64,000 nucleotides of DNA from Eretmocerus hayati (taxonomy: Eukaryota > Arthropoda > Insecta > Hymenoptera > Aphelinidae): contig CM056743.1 in the NCBI GenBank assembly GCA_029851415.1, forward strand, positions 36,782,714 through 36,846,713, in the 5' to 3' direction. The translations under genes and the position numbers were made by a program. Positions 1-12,189 of this stretch are shown here, in pieces; the stretch's first letter is position 1, and every line of letters begins with the position of its first letter. The notes under the pieces were generated by a model that was given only the letters and a program-made list of their open reading frames with translations, had not been told where the DNA came from and did not search any database.

Positions 1-580
1 AATTCTCCGCGATCACTCGTTACTCCAGGAATTCAGAGCGTAATCTGTTGAATGACCGGGGGATCAACTAGATTCGAATGCTCGTTCCCCGTTCCAATTC
101 CCTCCTCATCTAAAAACTGATCAGAAAGCTTCGAGGAAGGATTCAAATCGTCGGATTATTTGCGGAGCCCATGTGTATCTGAGCAAAAGCCGTGACCGCT
201 ATATCACCAAATTCTTCAGCAGTAACTCGTTACTCCGGAAATTCAAAACGCGAATCTGTTGAAAGACCGTGGAATTAACTAGATTCGAATGCTCGTTTCC
301 CATTCGATTTCTCCCCTGGTTGGAAAACTGATCAGAAAACTTCGAGGGAAAATTCGAATCGTCGGATTGTTTGGCGGAGCCTATGCGTGTCTGAACATCA
401 GCAGCGACCGCGGTATCATCAAATTTCTCATCAATCACTCGTTACTCCAGAAATTCGTTACGTGAATCTGTTGAAAGACCTTTCGATCAACTAGATTCGA
501 AAGCTGGTGCCCAATTTCACCTCCCCCCTCGGTGAAAATCTGATCAGAAAACATCGAGGGAAAATTTGAATCGTCAAATT
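1..580. repeat. Tandem repeat, about 211-bp unit, about 2.7 copies
   Basis: The block CACTCGTTACTCCAG starts near 14, 224 (one-base variants) and 436, giving spacings of 210 and 212 bp. Each unit continues with a shared order of landmarks: AATCTGTTGAA, GATCAACTAGATTCGAA, a C-rich stretch, CTGATCAGAAA and TTCGAGG. The third copy stops near 580, where the DNA becomes AT-rich single copy. The first copy is cut by the window edge, so the array probably continues leftwards. Copies differ by many substitutions, so this is an old satellite-like array. Short open frames inside it follow the repeat and are not genes. Confidence 0.85.
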
Positions 581-586
581 AAATTT

Positions 587-2580
587 AAATTAACAAAGTT
601 ACCAAGATCTGACTTGAATTTTCAATAAAAACCTCTTGGATATTCTGTATTTCAATCAATGTTAATATCCAAGTTTAAGATCAACTGTAGTCCTTGAGAA
701 TATTGTAAATTCATTTGAGAATTGACCTACAAGTTCCATCAGGTTCCTCAGTGGATAAATAAAGATCAGCATCACATGGGAATCATCTTTTTTGATAATG
801 GATTGTTATCGGTCAAAGTCATGCATGTGAGGGCAAATGAGTTGAGAGTAAGTTTCTCACATTATTTTGAGGCAACTCTGTCTAGCAAAAGGTCTGAGAT
901 TCAGTCACACAACTCATTGCCACTGACACGCTAGGCCTTACTCTCACTAATAACATTCCATAATCAAAAGACATGGTCCTCAAGGGTTGGTGTCCTCAAT
1001 CAATCCACAAAGAAATTAAAGCACCAGTCAAACTCAAGGGTGGATTCTCAGGATTGGCATAACCCATTTATACCATCACCTGCTGTTGGAACTTGGAGAA
1101 ATCCCTCCTTCGGATCAGACACTTCAAATAATTCATCAGCTGCAAAATAATCCAGTCAAGATCCATGGTTTCTTTGTGAATCAAAGAAAACCCATCTGGG
1201 GCTCCACAACAGTCGGCTCTCATTTGCTGCGACGAATTTCACGACCTGTAACAAAAACAAGACACGCGCCACAAAGAATTTGATCCTCCACTTGAAAGGA
1301 ATTGTTACAAAATTAACATTATGTAATGAAAAATAATACTCATCTGACTGAAAACAGATTCTCATAAAGCACTGAGCATGTTGTCCTCATCATCCGACAG
1401 CAGCCGACAGCCAGACCCACACCTCATGTTGGGGCAAGTCCCCCAAGCACGCAACACCCGAACACCAAAATTTCACTTTGACGAAATGGGCACTCGCTCG
1501 ATGTCGCCAATGCTTAATCGATGCACACCGCTAATGCAGCGACGACGACGGGAACGCAATACAGTTGTGAGGTGGCAGCCGACGATGATCCTTCACGACC
1601 GAGTCTGCTTTACACTGCACAGTACACGTAACACTGAAAATTTAATCACAACACACACTTGCCTCTCGAAAAAACTCGAGACAAATAACTCAACACGCAT
1701 GTCCGTGCTTCGCAGACCCGAAATCGGAAATGACTAACAACACGACGGTCTGTCACACACGTGGCGGCGGGAAACATAACCACCACTTCTGCGAGTACGT
1801 GACTTCCAAAGTCACGGTCGCGTCATCTTTACGACACCCCGGACGAGCCCTAAACATTGCACTTTTAGAAATTACATTTAAAAACGAATCAAGCTCCAAA
1901 TCACATGCGCAAATAGCCTAGATTTCATAAAATTCGACGGGCTTCCTATCTAGCAACGTCCGGACGGGATATTTTGACAAATTTCAAAAATAATTTTCCT
2001 AATTCTTTACCAACAATTTTTTTCAACTCGCCGACATCGGCATTAGATTCGCAATGTCCCAAAACCTTGGAAAAACCTTCGTTGCCCGATCAAAATTGCT
2101 TTTAAAAAAAATTAAAGGGGGGTACATTCTTATTCAGCCACAGTGTATATATTCAGAAAGTAGGATCAGCTACAAGATTCAGTGGTAATTTTGATTCCCT
2201 CTTGCCACAGCGATGAGATCGACGATATAAAATTGGGTATAAATTTAATCTTCATACTTACACAGTTCCACGGAAAAATAAAAGAGCTTTGAACTATTAC
2301 TCTAACTGTGCCTTACATAGGTTCTTTGGGTCGCTGATCTCGAACTGATCAAGTTTCCTGAAACATTGGAAGATACATCGTGTCAAAACTCAGATAATCG
2401 CCGTGAATCTATGTAGCTATGTTTGACCCGTCACTGAATATTCGATAAAGCATTTGATCTACTGTCGAATGAGATTGCGATACTGACTATGACTTTACCT
2501 TAATGACAAGAATTTGTTTTTCGATACAGATTTTTGGAGGATCACAAAATTTTACCGTGTCTTTTGGATCACTAGGGTGA
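587..2580. other. No gene identified; contains a GC-richer block at 1378-1870
   Basis: Mostly AT-rich sequence without recognisable coding. The 1378-1870 block is richer in CpG. Read on the minus strand it contains insect-initiator-like TCAGTG sequences and then an ATG whose frame closes after about 20 codons. It could be a promoter or 5' UTR of a minus-strand transcript or an old retroelement 5' end. The plus-strand open frame of 119 codons in the same block has low-complexity composition and no domain, so I do not call it. Confidence 0.3.
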
Positions 2581-2599
2581 TTTCAGGCAAGTTCCATGA

Positions 2600-3640
2600 T
2601 AATTCTGATCACCCCTCGACGAGTATATAACCCGTCAAAACCATCAGCGCGCTGCCCTACCAAATGACTTACCGACCTGTCACCCTGGCGACCTCCAGAT
2701 GACCTGTGATATGATCCATCAACCCGCATACCAATATTTCCCCCTCGATGACATATCAATCCGCTGATCTGCTGACCTGCCACTGATTAATCTGCAATAT
2801 AACGTACAAACCCACTTATCTGCGAACCTACCGACTTGATGACCTGACATATGGCGCACCGATCGGTGGACCTCTTGAGCTGCCGTATGACCTACCAATC
2901 TGCTAATCTACTGCTGTCCCATATAATCTAACGGCCGACTCATCTTTGACGAGTCGGGTGGGTTGTCCAGAAGGTCAGTGGGACGGCGAGTTGGCACGCT
3001 GTTCATCAGGACAGAAGATCGGTATATTCGTAGACCATATGGGATCAGATCAGTAGGTTGACGGGTGGGCAGGTCTGTAGGGCCATATTGCAGGTTAGTA
3101 GGTCATGGCCAGACCAAATTATCTACTGACCTCGACCTACTGACCTGCAATGCGGCCTACAGACCTGCCCAGCCATCTCGCAGATGGGTGGGTCATGAGG
3201 GGAGGTCAGTATGTCGGTAGGAGATCCCGAATGTCAGCAGGTCGATGGGTCAGAAAACCATCTGAGGAAACATCAGAATGATAGATTGGAAGGGTCATCG
3301 TCCTGCTTGCCGAAGGCTAATTTAACCTACCAGTAGTCTACGATGTGAAAGGCCGTACGCCATGTCGCAGGTAAGTAAATCGGTCAGTCGATAAGTCTCA
3401 CTGCAGATTGCTATCTCGATGGGTCGTGTGGCGCTTGAGTAAGCCAATATATAGGACAGTGAGTCATATGGCAAGTCAACTTAACATCGGTGGGTCTTCT
3501 TGCTGGTCATTAGTCATGAAAATCATGTACAAGGCAGTACTTCGGAAGGTCGGTGAATACCCGAAAAGTCGCCGGGTCGACGGGTCAGTAGATTGTGTGG
3601 CAAGGCAACGTGATGATGGAGTGGAAGGGTTATCTACGTT
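2600..3640. repeat. Cryptic GACCT/AGGTC pentamer-rich repeat region with alternating strand polarity
   Basis: From about 2600 to 2935 the plus strand is dominated by variants of TGACCTRCCGACCT; from about 2940 to 3110 it is dominated by the complement (GGTCAGTRGGTCGG). It flips to the first polarity at about 3120-3175 and back again until about 3260, then decays towards 3640. No exact period is visible, only a pentamer or decamer theme, as expected of an old minisatellite rearranged by inversions. No frame shows a protein domain. Confidence 0.6.
3065..3171. repeat. Inverted repeat inside the GACCT-rich region
   Basis: The arm at about 3067-3104 (GGGCAGGTCTGTAGG, then ATTGCAGGTTAGTAGG) is nearly the reverse complement of 3133-3170 (CTACTGACCTGCAAT, then CCTACAGACCTGCCC). 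The intervening loop is about 28 bp. It would form a stem of more than 30 bp with few mismatches. Confidence 0.75.
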
Positions 3641-3656
3641 TCGAGTGATACTTTGA

Positions 3657-6600
3657 TTTTATCACATGAGGCTTTTGTGGAGTTATTCAAGCAGAACAAG
3701 TTCATACCATTGAGATAGACTCATAGATAAGAACCCAGATTCACTCATCAGTTGATCGAAAAGGGCATTGAATCCGCATCCAGCGACATGGAAGATGTAG
3801 AATTATAAGTTCCCGTAGATTTCTCACATACGGTCATGATGTATCCTTGAATTTCCCAAAATTCGGCGAGATTGGTGCAAACTGTCGTCGAATTCGTAGC
3901 CAGTGGCTCAAGGAACGACAACATAGGTCGACAACAACGTGGCAGACAACATAGTGCGCTGACTTTCGTCAATTTCATTTTTTGTGGAGCTGTGTTATCT
4001 CATTCTACATTTTTGAGCTCAGATACTCGAACTGGGGTCCCAACTATATCAACGAAAAACACCGTAAAATGTTTCACTGTGATCCTTCATCTCAACGTTT
4101 TTCAACCATTGAAAGCACTCGATCTTGCTCTGAATTTGTCATACATATGTTTTGAAAATGTTGTGTTGCAAGTTTGTGCGATCTTGAGAGATGTAATGTA
4201 AGTATTCCTCCAATCTAATGATCAAAGATTGACCCGATCCCTCATTATCTTTGGACTCTTTAGTCTGCTTCTGCAGGAGCACAATGTATTTTGCTTAATC
4301 ATATATTTCTCCATCATGCATCAATATATTTCCTCGCTGAGACTGTAGAGACGCCGTCTCCAATTATGATACAACGTAAGCAGGTTCCATTATCATCAAA
4401 ATGTTCGACCCGTCCATAACAATTACAGTTTTTCAAATCATACTTGGACCTGAATGGACTTATACACGAGTAATTGAACATCAGAGTTCGGCATCTCTGA
4501 ATTCTCCAACGCCATTCTTCATGTTGCGAATGAGCTTTTTGCGTTAAAAACCCGTCAATGCACTCAAAAAGCTGTCTTCCGATAACGAGTGCAATATTTC
4601 CAGGCTTGCCATGGTATATACTGCAGCATTAGATTTTATCCGTCGCCCTCGGAGATTAAATTCTCGTCCGAGCGTTTCTTTTTTAATAAATTTACGGCGA
4701 GAAAAACTCGGAGAGTGGATAATCCGATATGATACTCGAGAGAAGCCAAGAGCTGCAAGGCGTTCCGCTTGAATGAGGTTAATGAAGGCCGCGGAGACGT
4801 GGAGCAGGTTGGCAGTTTATCGAATTAAGGAAATTAGCGGTACAAGCGTACCGCGGCGATTCCACTTAGCCGCCTATCGCCCCGGACACTCGAAAGCTTT
4901 TCGGCCTCATCACGAGCCGATAAGCCAGCGCCAAGGGTTCGCTCTCGCGTTTACACCTGATCTCTGATCCACGCAGTGTATCTCACCCGCTCCCACAATG
5001 ACCCGAACACTAAGCCAAGCTCACGATGCTTTGACGAGGTTGGAGAACTTCTTACGTGTTTTCAAATGCAATACTTTGATCATCAGCTCGTAATTGAAGT
5101 CAACGTATATAATCAAGAGCGTATTGAAGTCGTGGGAGCCCGTTGCAGTCGGAGATATTCATGATAAGACTTATGTAATAATATCATAACCTCACCTCAA
5201 TGTGATATTTTTTGCATCCTGATAGTGTGCGGTAGAATTTTCCATGCTCAAAACTTTAATTCGATGTATTTCACGTCATTTACCTTCGAACACAGAATCA
5301 TCAAAACCACCTTTATCCTAACAATGAATTTTCAGATATTTCCCGCGACACATGTGACCAAAATGGTACGCAAATGGCCTATCTCGTATACTACAAAAGC
5401 TTTGCAGACTACCAACCGGAATTGATACAAAACTTTATGCCAAAAACTTACAATAAGCCGTAAAATTTACATGGAATCCCCTCTCGTATTCGCGTACCAA
5501 GAGGATAACCCGGCTCGTCGTTCGAAGCCCCAGCTAAAATAAAATACAACCATCTCGTAATCCTCATTCTCGAGTATAGGAGAAACCTTCGTTGGCTGTG
5601 CTTTCGAGGCTCACGGTAAGAATGAAAGCTCTGTCTCGTTCTCGTACCGGATTCGCATTGGCCGGACGTTTGCGCGCTTAGCGGTGGTGGCATAGCTGGA
5701 GGAAACTGCAAACTCTCTTTTAATTCCCAGAAAATTTGAATAAAGTTACCTCTGTCCGAGCAGAAGCAACTCAGAGTATTACGGGCACGCGCCGCCGCCA
5801 ACATTTTAAACTCACATTTGGCCGAGAGATAGAGAAAGAGGACTTAAGCGTCCTCCCAACTTTATCCGAGGCCAGGTTTTGCGACGTGCCGCTACTCTCT
5901 TGGCGAACTCCGTATAGTCTTACTCTGAAAATATAACCGAAAACGACTTTGCTTGTGAAGTAGTGTACCCCATAGAATATGGTAGGGGTTTTAAATACAT
6001 AGTCATGACAGAAACAACGAAACTGCCAAGAAATTCAACTTGCGCGCTCAGTGTATAGCCACGGTGGTTGTACGTAATTCTGTTCAGCCAATTCCATGTA
6101 TGTCCTAGGCTGTTGCAAAGGTATAGTTCCTGAATTGGGCTTCCTGAACTTGTAGACCGATCCAGAGCTGCACGATTCATTTTTAATGTGTCTCCGGGGA
6201 AAAGGGGGTAAATCTGCTCTTCCGTTTAGATATGAGAGCGTCGTTGAGCCTTTGAGCCGGTACTGCTACTGGGATGTTCTGTTTGAACGATACTGGCTCT
6301 TTGCCGGACATCGAAGTCGTCGAGGAAGCCTTTGCGGATAGAGTTAAATCCTCTAAAACTGCAGTCCGTAGGTCCATGCTTCATTCAAAACTTTCATTTT
6401 GAATTCCACATGCTCAACTCGATGGATAGTTGTTTTAGCCCGCATGTCAAATTTAGAACTTCTGACTCTACGGCTTCGTCATTGTTTCATGAATTGCGAT
6501 CAAAAGGCAGTTGAATTTGAGCTTTTTTCGATCTAAATCTCTGACAAAGTGACAATTTTACTGATTCAACAGTCATATCGCGCGTCTGCTGTCTCTTGTT

Positions 6601-8455
6601 TAATGAATGAAAGCGGTAGTATGTTGGAGCTTTTTTCTCTTTGTATACATCCACATACCTCCTCCGATCCTCGATGAATTGATAAATATGACTTCCACTG
6701 AATATGACTATGAAAATACCGAATCAGATTTACCATTTATAAATTGAAGTCTGGATTTCTTTGAAAATGATCGATAGATTGCCCAACCAGTTGTCAGGGT
6801 CCTGATTAAGTTGTGGATAGTGTACATCATTTAGAGAATGATTCCATGAATTGATTGATTGAGTTTTCGCCACCGATTGACTGGACGGATGAAATTTTTT
6901 TATTGTTTCACAAGATGGAATGGTCTAGAATGAGTCGCTACAATGATCGTTGAATAAGTGAGTCACGAAGATATTATGTTGACATAGAATTTCATTGGTC
7001 ATTGTGAAAAAACGAGTCTTGATAGGACTATTGTAGTAAGAATTCTATTCTTAGTAAGAATAACACGACGGAAGAACCAGCGCTCGATCTTATGCTTTAC
7101 GGAACCATTTTTGACCAAAGTTTATCGCAGGCTACCGTGTCAGAATGTATCAACCACAGAATATGGCAGGTTGAGAAGAAAGAAATCTGGAAGAATAACT
7201 CAAAAATGTTTCTATTAGTACTGACAAGGGGATCCGGTTTCCCAATCTTCTTCAAGATTTTCGTACAGTTTGGTACTTCTTAGAGGACGAGAAATTCAGA
7301 GTAAATACGTCAGAGGGATCTCCTGTCTACAGATACAGGCACTGAGATTAGCATTGCTCATATAAGCCCATGTTGAATAGTGACATATACAGATATATAG
7401 GCAATTCTAACGTCTTTGCTTGTAACTCTTGGCCCATTCCACGGAGTTACGCTGGGTTCTTTATATTCTCAGTAGTACGAAACTGTAAAAAAATCACGAA
7501 GCTAATTGGCGAGCCGGACCTCGTGGTCTCCCCTTGTGAGTTGAAATAGTGCAGGATAAGTTTTTTTTCTATTTTCCTCCAAAACCCTTCATTTAGGCCT
7601 TCTCGGCCTATTTTTGAAAATGCATAGCTCGGACTAAACTCAGCATTTTTTAATTACTTGGACGCATTTCCTTTGTAAAAACTAGTGCTTCTCAGAAAAT
7701 TATTGTCCAAAATTGATAGTTGAGCCTAGCGAATCCTAGGATCTATTCTCTTAGAGCAGATTTTGGCAAGTTTTGGGTATTTTATTCTAAAAATTTGAGC
7801 ATTTTGTGAAATTACGGTACTTCAAGCTTATTTTACAAAAACCTTACTTTCATTCTCGCGCTCGAACCTGTATATGCTTTTCGATATGAACTGTCAATGA
7901 AAAAAAATCTTGGTGAAAAAATTATCCCCGGATCTTCGCAAAATGTTAAGTTACACCATCTGACTTTTAGCTAAAAATGATGACCTACGTATGGCCGGTA
8001 TATGTTCCCACCAGTAGTGATGTGCACCAATCTGTGCGGAACTTCCCGAAGTAGCTGGGAATATCTCATCTTAACCTCAATATTTTGGGAAATTCTTCAT
8101 GGAACGAATGTTTCTGTTGGATTATTCGTGAAACTTAGGAAAACAAGAAACTGCATCAGGCTGGAGCAATTTTTCACCCTAAATTTCGTTGTGGGGATCG
8201 AAGTCGTTCTTTCTTCTACGGCACAATGGGGCTATCTCAGACCTTTTTGAAATCATTGATTGATAAGAGACATTCATTCATCAGCTCCATCGCATGAATT
8301 AAGAGACCACGATCTTGTTGTGTCCATTCTCGAGGGAAGACACAATAATCTTCAACTCTTCAAAGCTCATGTATTTTAGAATCCAGTTGATCGCCTTACT
8401 GTATTCTCAGATGCAAAAATAGATAGTTCTCTTTCGACAATTTTTCAATCAAAGA
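3657..8455. other. No gene or clear repeat identified
   Basis: Single-copy-looking, AT-rich DNA with only short open frames. Blocks near 4620-4960 and 5450-5900 are GC-balanced, contain several CpGs and show no repeats within the window, so they are the more likely places for regulatory sequence. There is no splice-bounded coding exon that I can support. Confidence 0.4.
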
Positions 8456-9110
8456 AAAATAAAAAAAGGTTGGAAAAATTTATTTTTTACGATACGCTTT
8501 TATTCACAGCTCTAATATTTTTCTCAACAACTAAAAAGCATAAAATAATCTGAAATTCCATCAGTCAGCCCAGTTCATTTTGAGAAAAATCTTATGACAT
8601 GCCGTTGCCTACACCTGTTATCTCAGAAAATAATTTTTGAATTCGGTGTTCATCTATCTCTCGGGGATCCCTCTCAACCCATCATGATGAATCTCGGAGA
8701 ACATTCACTGTACCATAATTACAGATAATAAAAGCGTGGAGTGCTGAACTTCCGGGCAAGAAGTGCATGATCTATGGACATTTTCTCATCAGCAATCGAG
8801 AATCTGAATCATGGGAAAATAGCACTCCACGCTTTTATCATCTGTAATTATGGTACAGTGAATGTTCTCCGAGATTCATCATGATGGGTTGAGAGGGATC
8901 CCCGAGAGATAGATGAACACCGAATTCAACAATTATTTTCTGAGATAACAGGTGTAGGCAACGGCATGTCATAAGATTTTTCTCAAAATGAACTGGGCTG
9001 ACTGATGGAATTTCAGATTATTTTATGCTTTTTAGTTGTTGAGAAAAATATTAGAGCTGTGAATAAAAGCGTATCGTAAAAAATAAATTTTTCCAACCTT
9101 TTTTTATTTT
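8456..9110. mobile_element. Foldback element with 290-bp near-perfect arms
   Basis: The left arm 8456-8745 and right arm 8821-9110 are reverse complements over about 290 bp; I see only isolated mismatches, for example near 8635/8932. The spacer is 75 bp (8746-8820). The arms begin with an A-rich stretch followed by AAAAGGTTGGAAAAATTTAT and end at GCGTGGAGTGCT. There is no open frame. I could not identify a convincing target-site duplication, so the superfamily is unknown. The high identity between arms suggests recent formation or continuing gene conversion. Confidence 0.9.
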
Positions 9111-10385
9111 ATATTTTTTAGTCGGATGGTTATGCGTAAAGCATATCCGTGTCACTAAAAAAATATGAAACTGTAATGACCGTACTCATCTTATCTCGAG
9201 AGCTTGTGTGTGCGCGCGCCGCCAGCTGCCAGCAAAAATGCATCGAAAATGACGTATGGATTACCAAGCCCTGCAGTAGAGATTGGTTTGGTTGTTTAGC
9301 CAACCCCGGGCCGCTTTCGGTCTTTTGCTGCACGGAGTGGAAACGCACGGCTGATGCATGTTAGGTTAGGGTGCACGAGAAAGGCGGAGAGAGAGAGAGA
9401 GAGAGTCAAAAAAAAGAGATGGAGCTTACGGGCGCGAAAATTTCAGAGAGCAAATCTAACCTAAAAGCTCATACGCGCGCTGACTAGCTCGGTACCGGAA
9501 CCGCGTGTATGAAAAGGCTTTCTCTCTCTTGCTCTTACGGCGAGAGACGTGCCTGCTGACTAGTTGAGTACCGGATGCCTGTGCATGAAACAATATGGCC
9601 AAAGTGAAGTAGAATAAAAGCGTATAAAAATGAGCCAGTCATTGTCCTCACAGAATTACCTGAATATCACCTCAGCCTCGTTAAGATGTAACTGAGCGTA
9701 ACAAGTGCTCTCCAGAGCGTCCGATTATCGCATTTGTAAGATAGCACGATGGATGAATCCAAGAGCTAGCTAGAAAATACCACAAAATGAAATCAAAGAC
9801 TCAAGTGTTGAAATCGAGGTGCGCAAGAGCCGGCAAGTGATCTTGAAACCGATTCCTCATCGCGATGAGACGAGAGCCAAAAGCTCAAGAGCCTCGCTGC
9901 CACGGTATACGAGGGCTGCACGTTCGCGTGCGAGAGGGTGAGAAAAAGTGAAAACTACGAGGGCCCGAGTGGCAACGAAGAAGCTGGAAGACTGCAGGGA
10001 GGGGGGGAGGGCATGCAGACGAAAAGGAGCTGTAAGAATCCGTGTAGAGACAGAAAGAGAGGGCGATAGGGGGTGTATAAGGATATTGGAGGCAGCTAGG
10101 TCGAGAGGGCTAGCCCTCCGTAGACCCTATTAAAAAGGCCGTTTCCGCGTCCGTATATCTGAAAGCCTCTTACGACACTCGAGGCAACTGCGAAAGCACT
10201 TGAAAGCTCCCGAAAAGCCCGCGCCGACAACACTTGTAGCCGAGCTTGCAGCCCAAGTGCCTTGCTCTGACTTTGCCCATCTTGCCCCTTTCGCAATGTT
10301 TCGCGTCCTCACTCTCTTTCCCACGAAAAATTAACACACGCCCCCGTAGTTCATGCGTTAATGAGGGATAACCAATAGGGTGGGC
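9111..10385. other. No gene; CpG-containing block, GA microsatellite and short direct repeats
   Basis: A GA dinucleotide run covers 9387-9405. Two imperfect copies of CTGACTAGYTSRGTACCGGA lie near 9480 and 9557, each followed by a similar TGCATGAAA-like stretch. The 9900-10320 part is purine-rich and then GC-rich with many CpGs, and has several overlapping open frames on both strands without domains. It is probably non-coding. Confidence 0.4.
9387..9405. repeat. (GA)n microsatellite
   Basis: Uninterrupted alternating GA over 19 bp. Confidence 0.95.
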
Positions 10386-10616
10386 CAAAAAAGGGCTTTT
10401 TTCGAAAATCGATACGCCCTAGCGTGGAAATGTTGTATTTGTACATATAGATGTGAAAAAAATTTTGCTGGACGCTGAGAAATAAGATTTTAGGTCCCAG
10501 TAAGAGCCATCAAGCTTTTATCAAAATTTACGCAGGTTTAAATGGGAATGTGTCTAACTCGGCACAATTTTCTTCCTAACTATGCTCGCATTTCTGGCGC
10601 ATCCAAGCATTTTTCA

Positions 10617-10675
10617 ACGTACTTTAGCTCATTTTGAAGCTTGTTCCAAAACCTACAAAATGAGCTAAAGTACGT
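10617..10675. repeat. Perfect 19-bp inverted repeat
   Basis: ACGTACTTTAGCTCATTTT at 10617-10635 is the exact reverse complement of 10657-10675, with a 21-bp loop. It would make a strong hairpin in intergenic DNA. No gene or terminator context is visible. Confidence 0.9.
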
Positions 10676-10796
10676 CCAATTTCGACAAACCCGAGCCAAT
10701 CTATCTCAACTTTCTAATTGTGAGTTTTGAAAGGAGTGAGGCGGGAGGGGGAAGTCACTTATTTTCAGATGTTTCAAAACTAATCACTTTTGCTTT

Positions 10797-11850
10797 CTAT
10801 AAAGAGAAAGCTTTGTTTTCACCCCAACAAAAATTTGATCAAATATTTCATTAAAACCAAAATATTCTTCAACAAAATTTCTTTCATCTAAAAAAGCCTT
10901 AGACCATCCTCTTTCTTTCGCCGAAATCTATCAATTGTAGGTAACACTTTTCTTCCTAATGGCCTTCCAAATCTCCCAGAGACTCATCTTACTACCCCCT
11001 TGTCCGTGTTCATATGTGTGTGTGTGTGTTTCTTGTTTTATACCGGACACGCTTTCTCTTTTAGTGTTCACTATATCAATTTTTGGCTTTCTACAAGTTG
11101 TACAGAATCCAATTTCTGAGAGCCCAGTGACTTGGCAGCTTTCAGCTCCCAGCCAAATTTAATCCATGGGCTTTTTCAAGCAAAAGTGCTCAAATTTCGA
11201 CTTTTAATACATAAATATCTCTTTCTAACACGGTCTCACCACGAATTGAGTCACGTGAACTATGATTTTTTCTGCGTGATCTATGGATTGGTTAATACCG
11301 AAATTTTATTCAATCTTTACAGATCTCAAATTTTCGAAAAAGTCAAAATTTTCACCAAAAATGTCATTTGGACCCTTTTTAAACCCACTGCATCCAAATT
11401 TCGTCTCAACCAAACAATAGGTATCATCCAAAAAACCTCAGACCGGATGACCCAAATCCCTCTCAAAAGCTTCCTCTAAAGAATAGCTCAGAAAATAATC
11501 GAATTTTTCTCAATATTCATTTTTTCGTCCTACCTTTCTTTATGACTCATTTATCTCAATTTCAATAACCTAAACTATTATCTTTTTTGCATAATCTATC
11601 GATTGATTAATACCGAAATTCCATTTAATCCCTTAAAACCTCGATATTTTGGAAAAAATTGAAATTTGCACCAAAGTCTTCATTTTAATAGCCCTCAAAA
11701 CAATTTTATCAAAATTCTGTCTCAACCAAACGATATATATTGGTGAGAAAAATATAGTTTAGATTCCCCGATTTCCATCAACAAGCTCCCTCAAAAGAAT
11801 AAGTCAATACGCTGCTAAATGTTATTAGCAGAATGCTTTCTCAAAGCATT
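10797..11850 (+). repeat. Dispersed repeat family, copy A
   Basis: It starts with a GCTTTCTATAAAGAGAAAGC hairpin and contains a segment near 10905-11030 (CCTCTTTCTTTCGCC, ATCTATCRAWTGTAGGT, then a TG-rich stretch) that matches 51340-51450 in the same orientation. It also carries the recurring GATTGGTTAATACCGAAATT motif and CAAAATTCTGTCTCAACCAAACGAT. It ends with the stem GCTGCTAAA..TTAGCAG followed by AATGCTTTCTC, which is present in inverted orientation at 53080-53110. The open frames over it are short and not domain-bearing. It is likely an old non-autonomous transposon or a composite of several. Confidence 0.55.
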
Positions 11851-12189
11851 ATCGGCTGAATTTTTTCTTTCCCGATGGTGACTACCAATTGAAAAACAAT
11901 TCTGTTTCCTCTCTTCCTTATGTTGCTCGGAAACTTTCCAACGGTTCTCACGATCATGTAACATTTTGAATAGTTCTTCAACGTTCTTCTGGGTTGAGTC
12001 TTGTTCATTTTGCCCATTAGTTGGTCACCCTCACGGAGAGAAAATCATCATCAATTATTCCTTGTCTCATATTTCTGTTATATTTCTTTCAATTAAATCT
12101 ATCTTCTCCTCAAAAATTCTAAATATTCATCGGCATACTACAGTTTTTCTTAAGTAATTTATCAGTTCATTGTCGCGAAGAAATTTTCT
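11851..12189. other. No gene identified
   Basis: AT-rich spacer between two repeat blocks. No coding or repeat structure was recognised beyond general similarity in composition to its flanks. Confidence 0.3.

Noticed and set aside
1378..1737. 119-codon plus-strand frame
   Set aside because: Low-complexity, no domain; the minus strand looks more like a 5' UTR or promoter.
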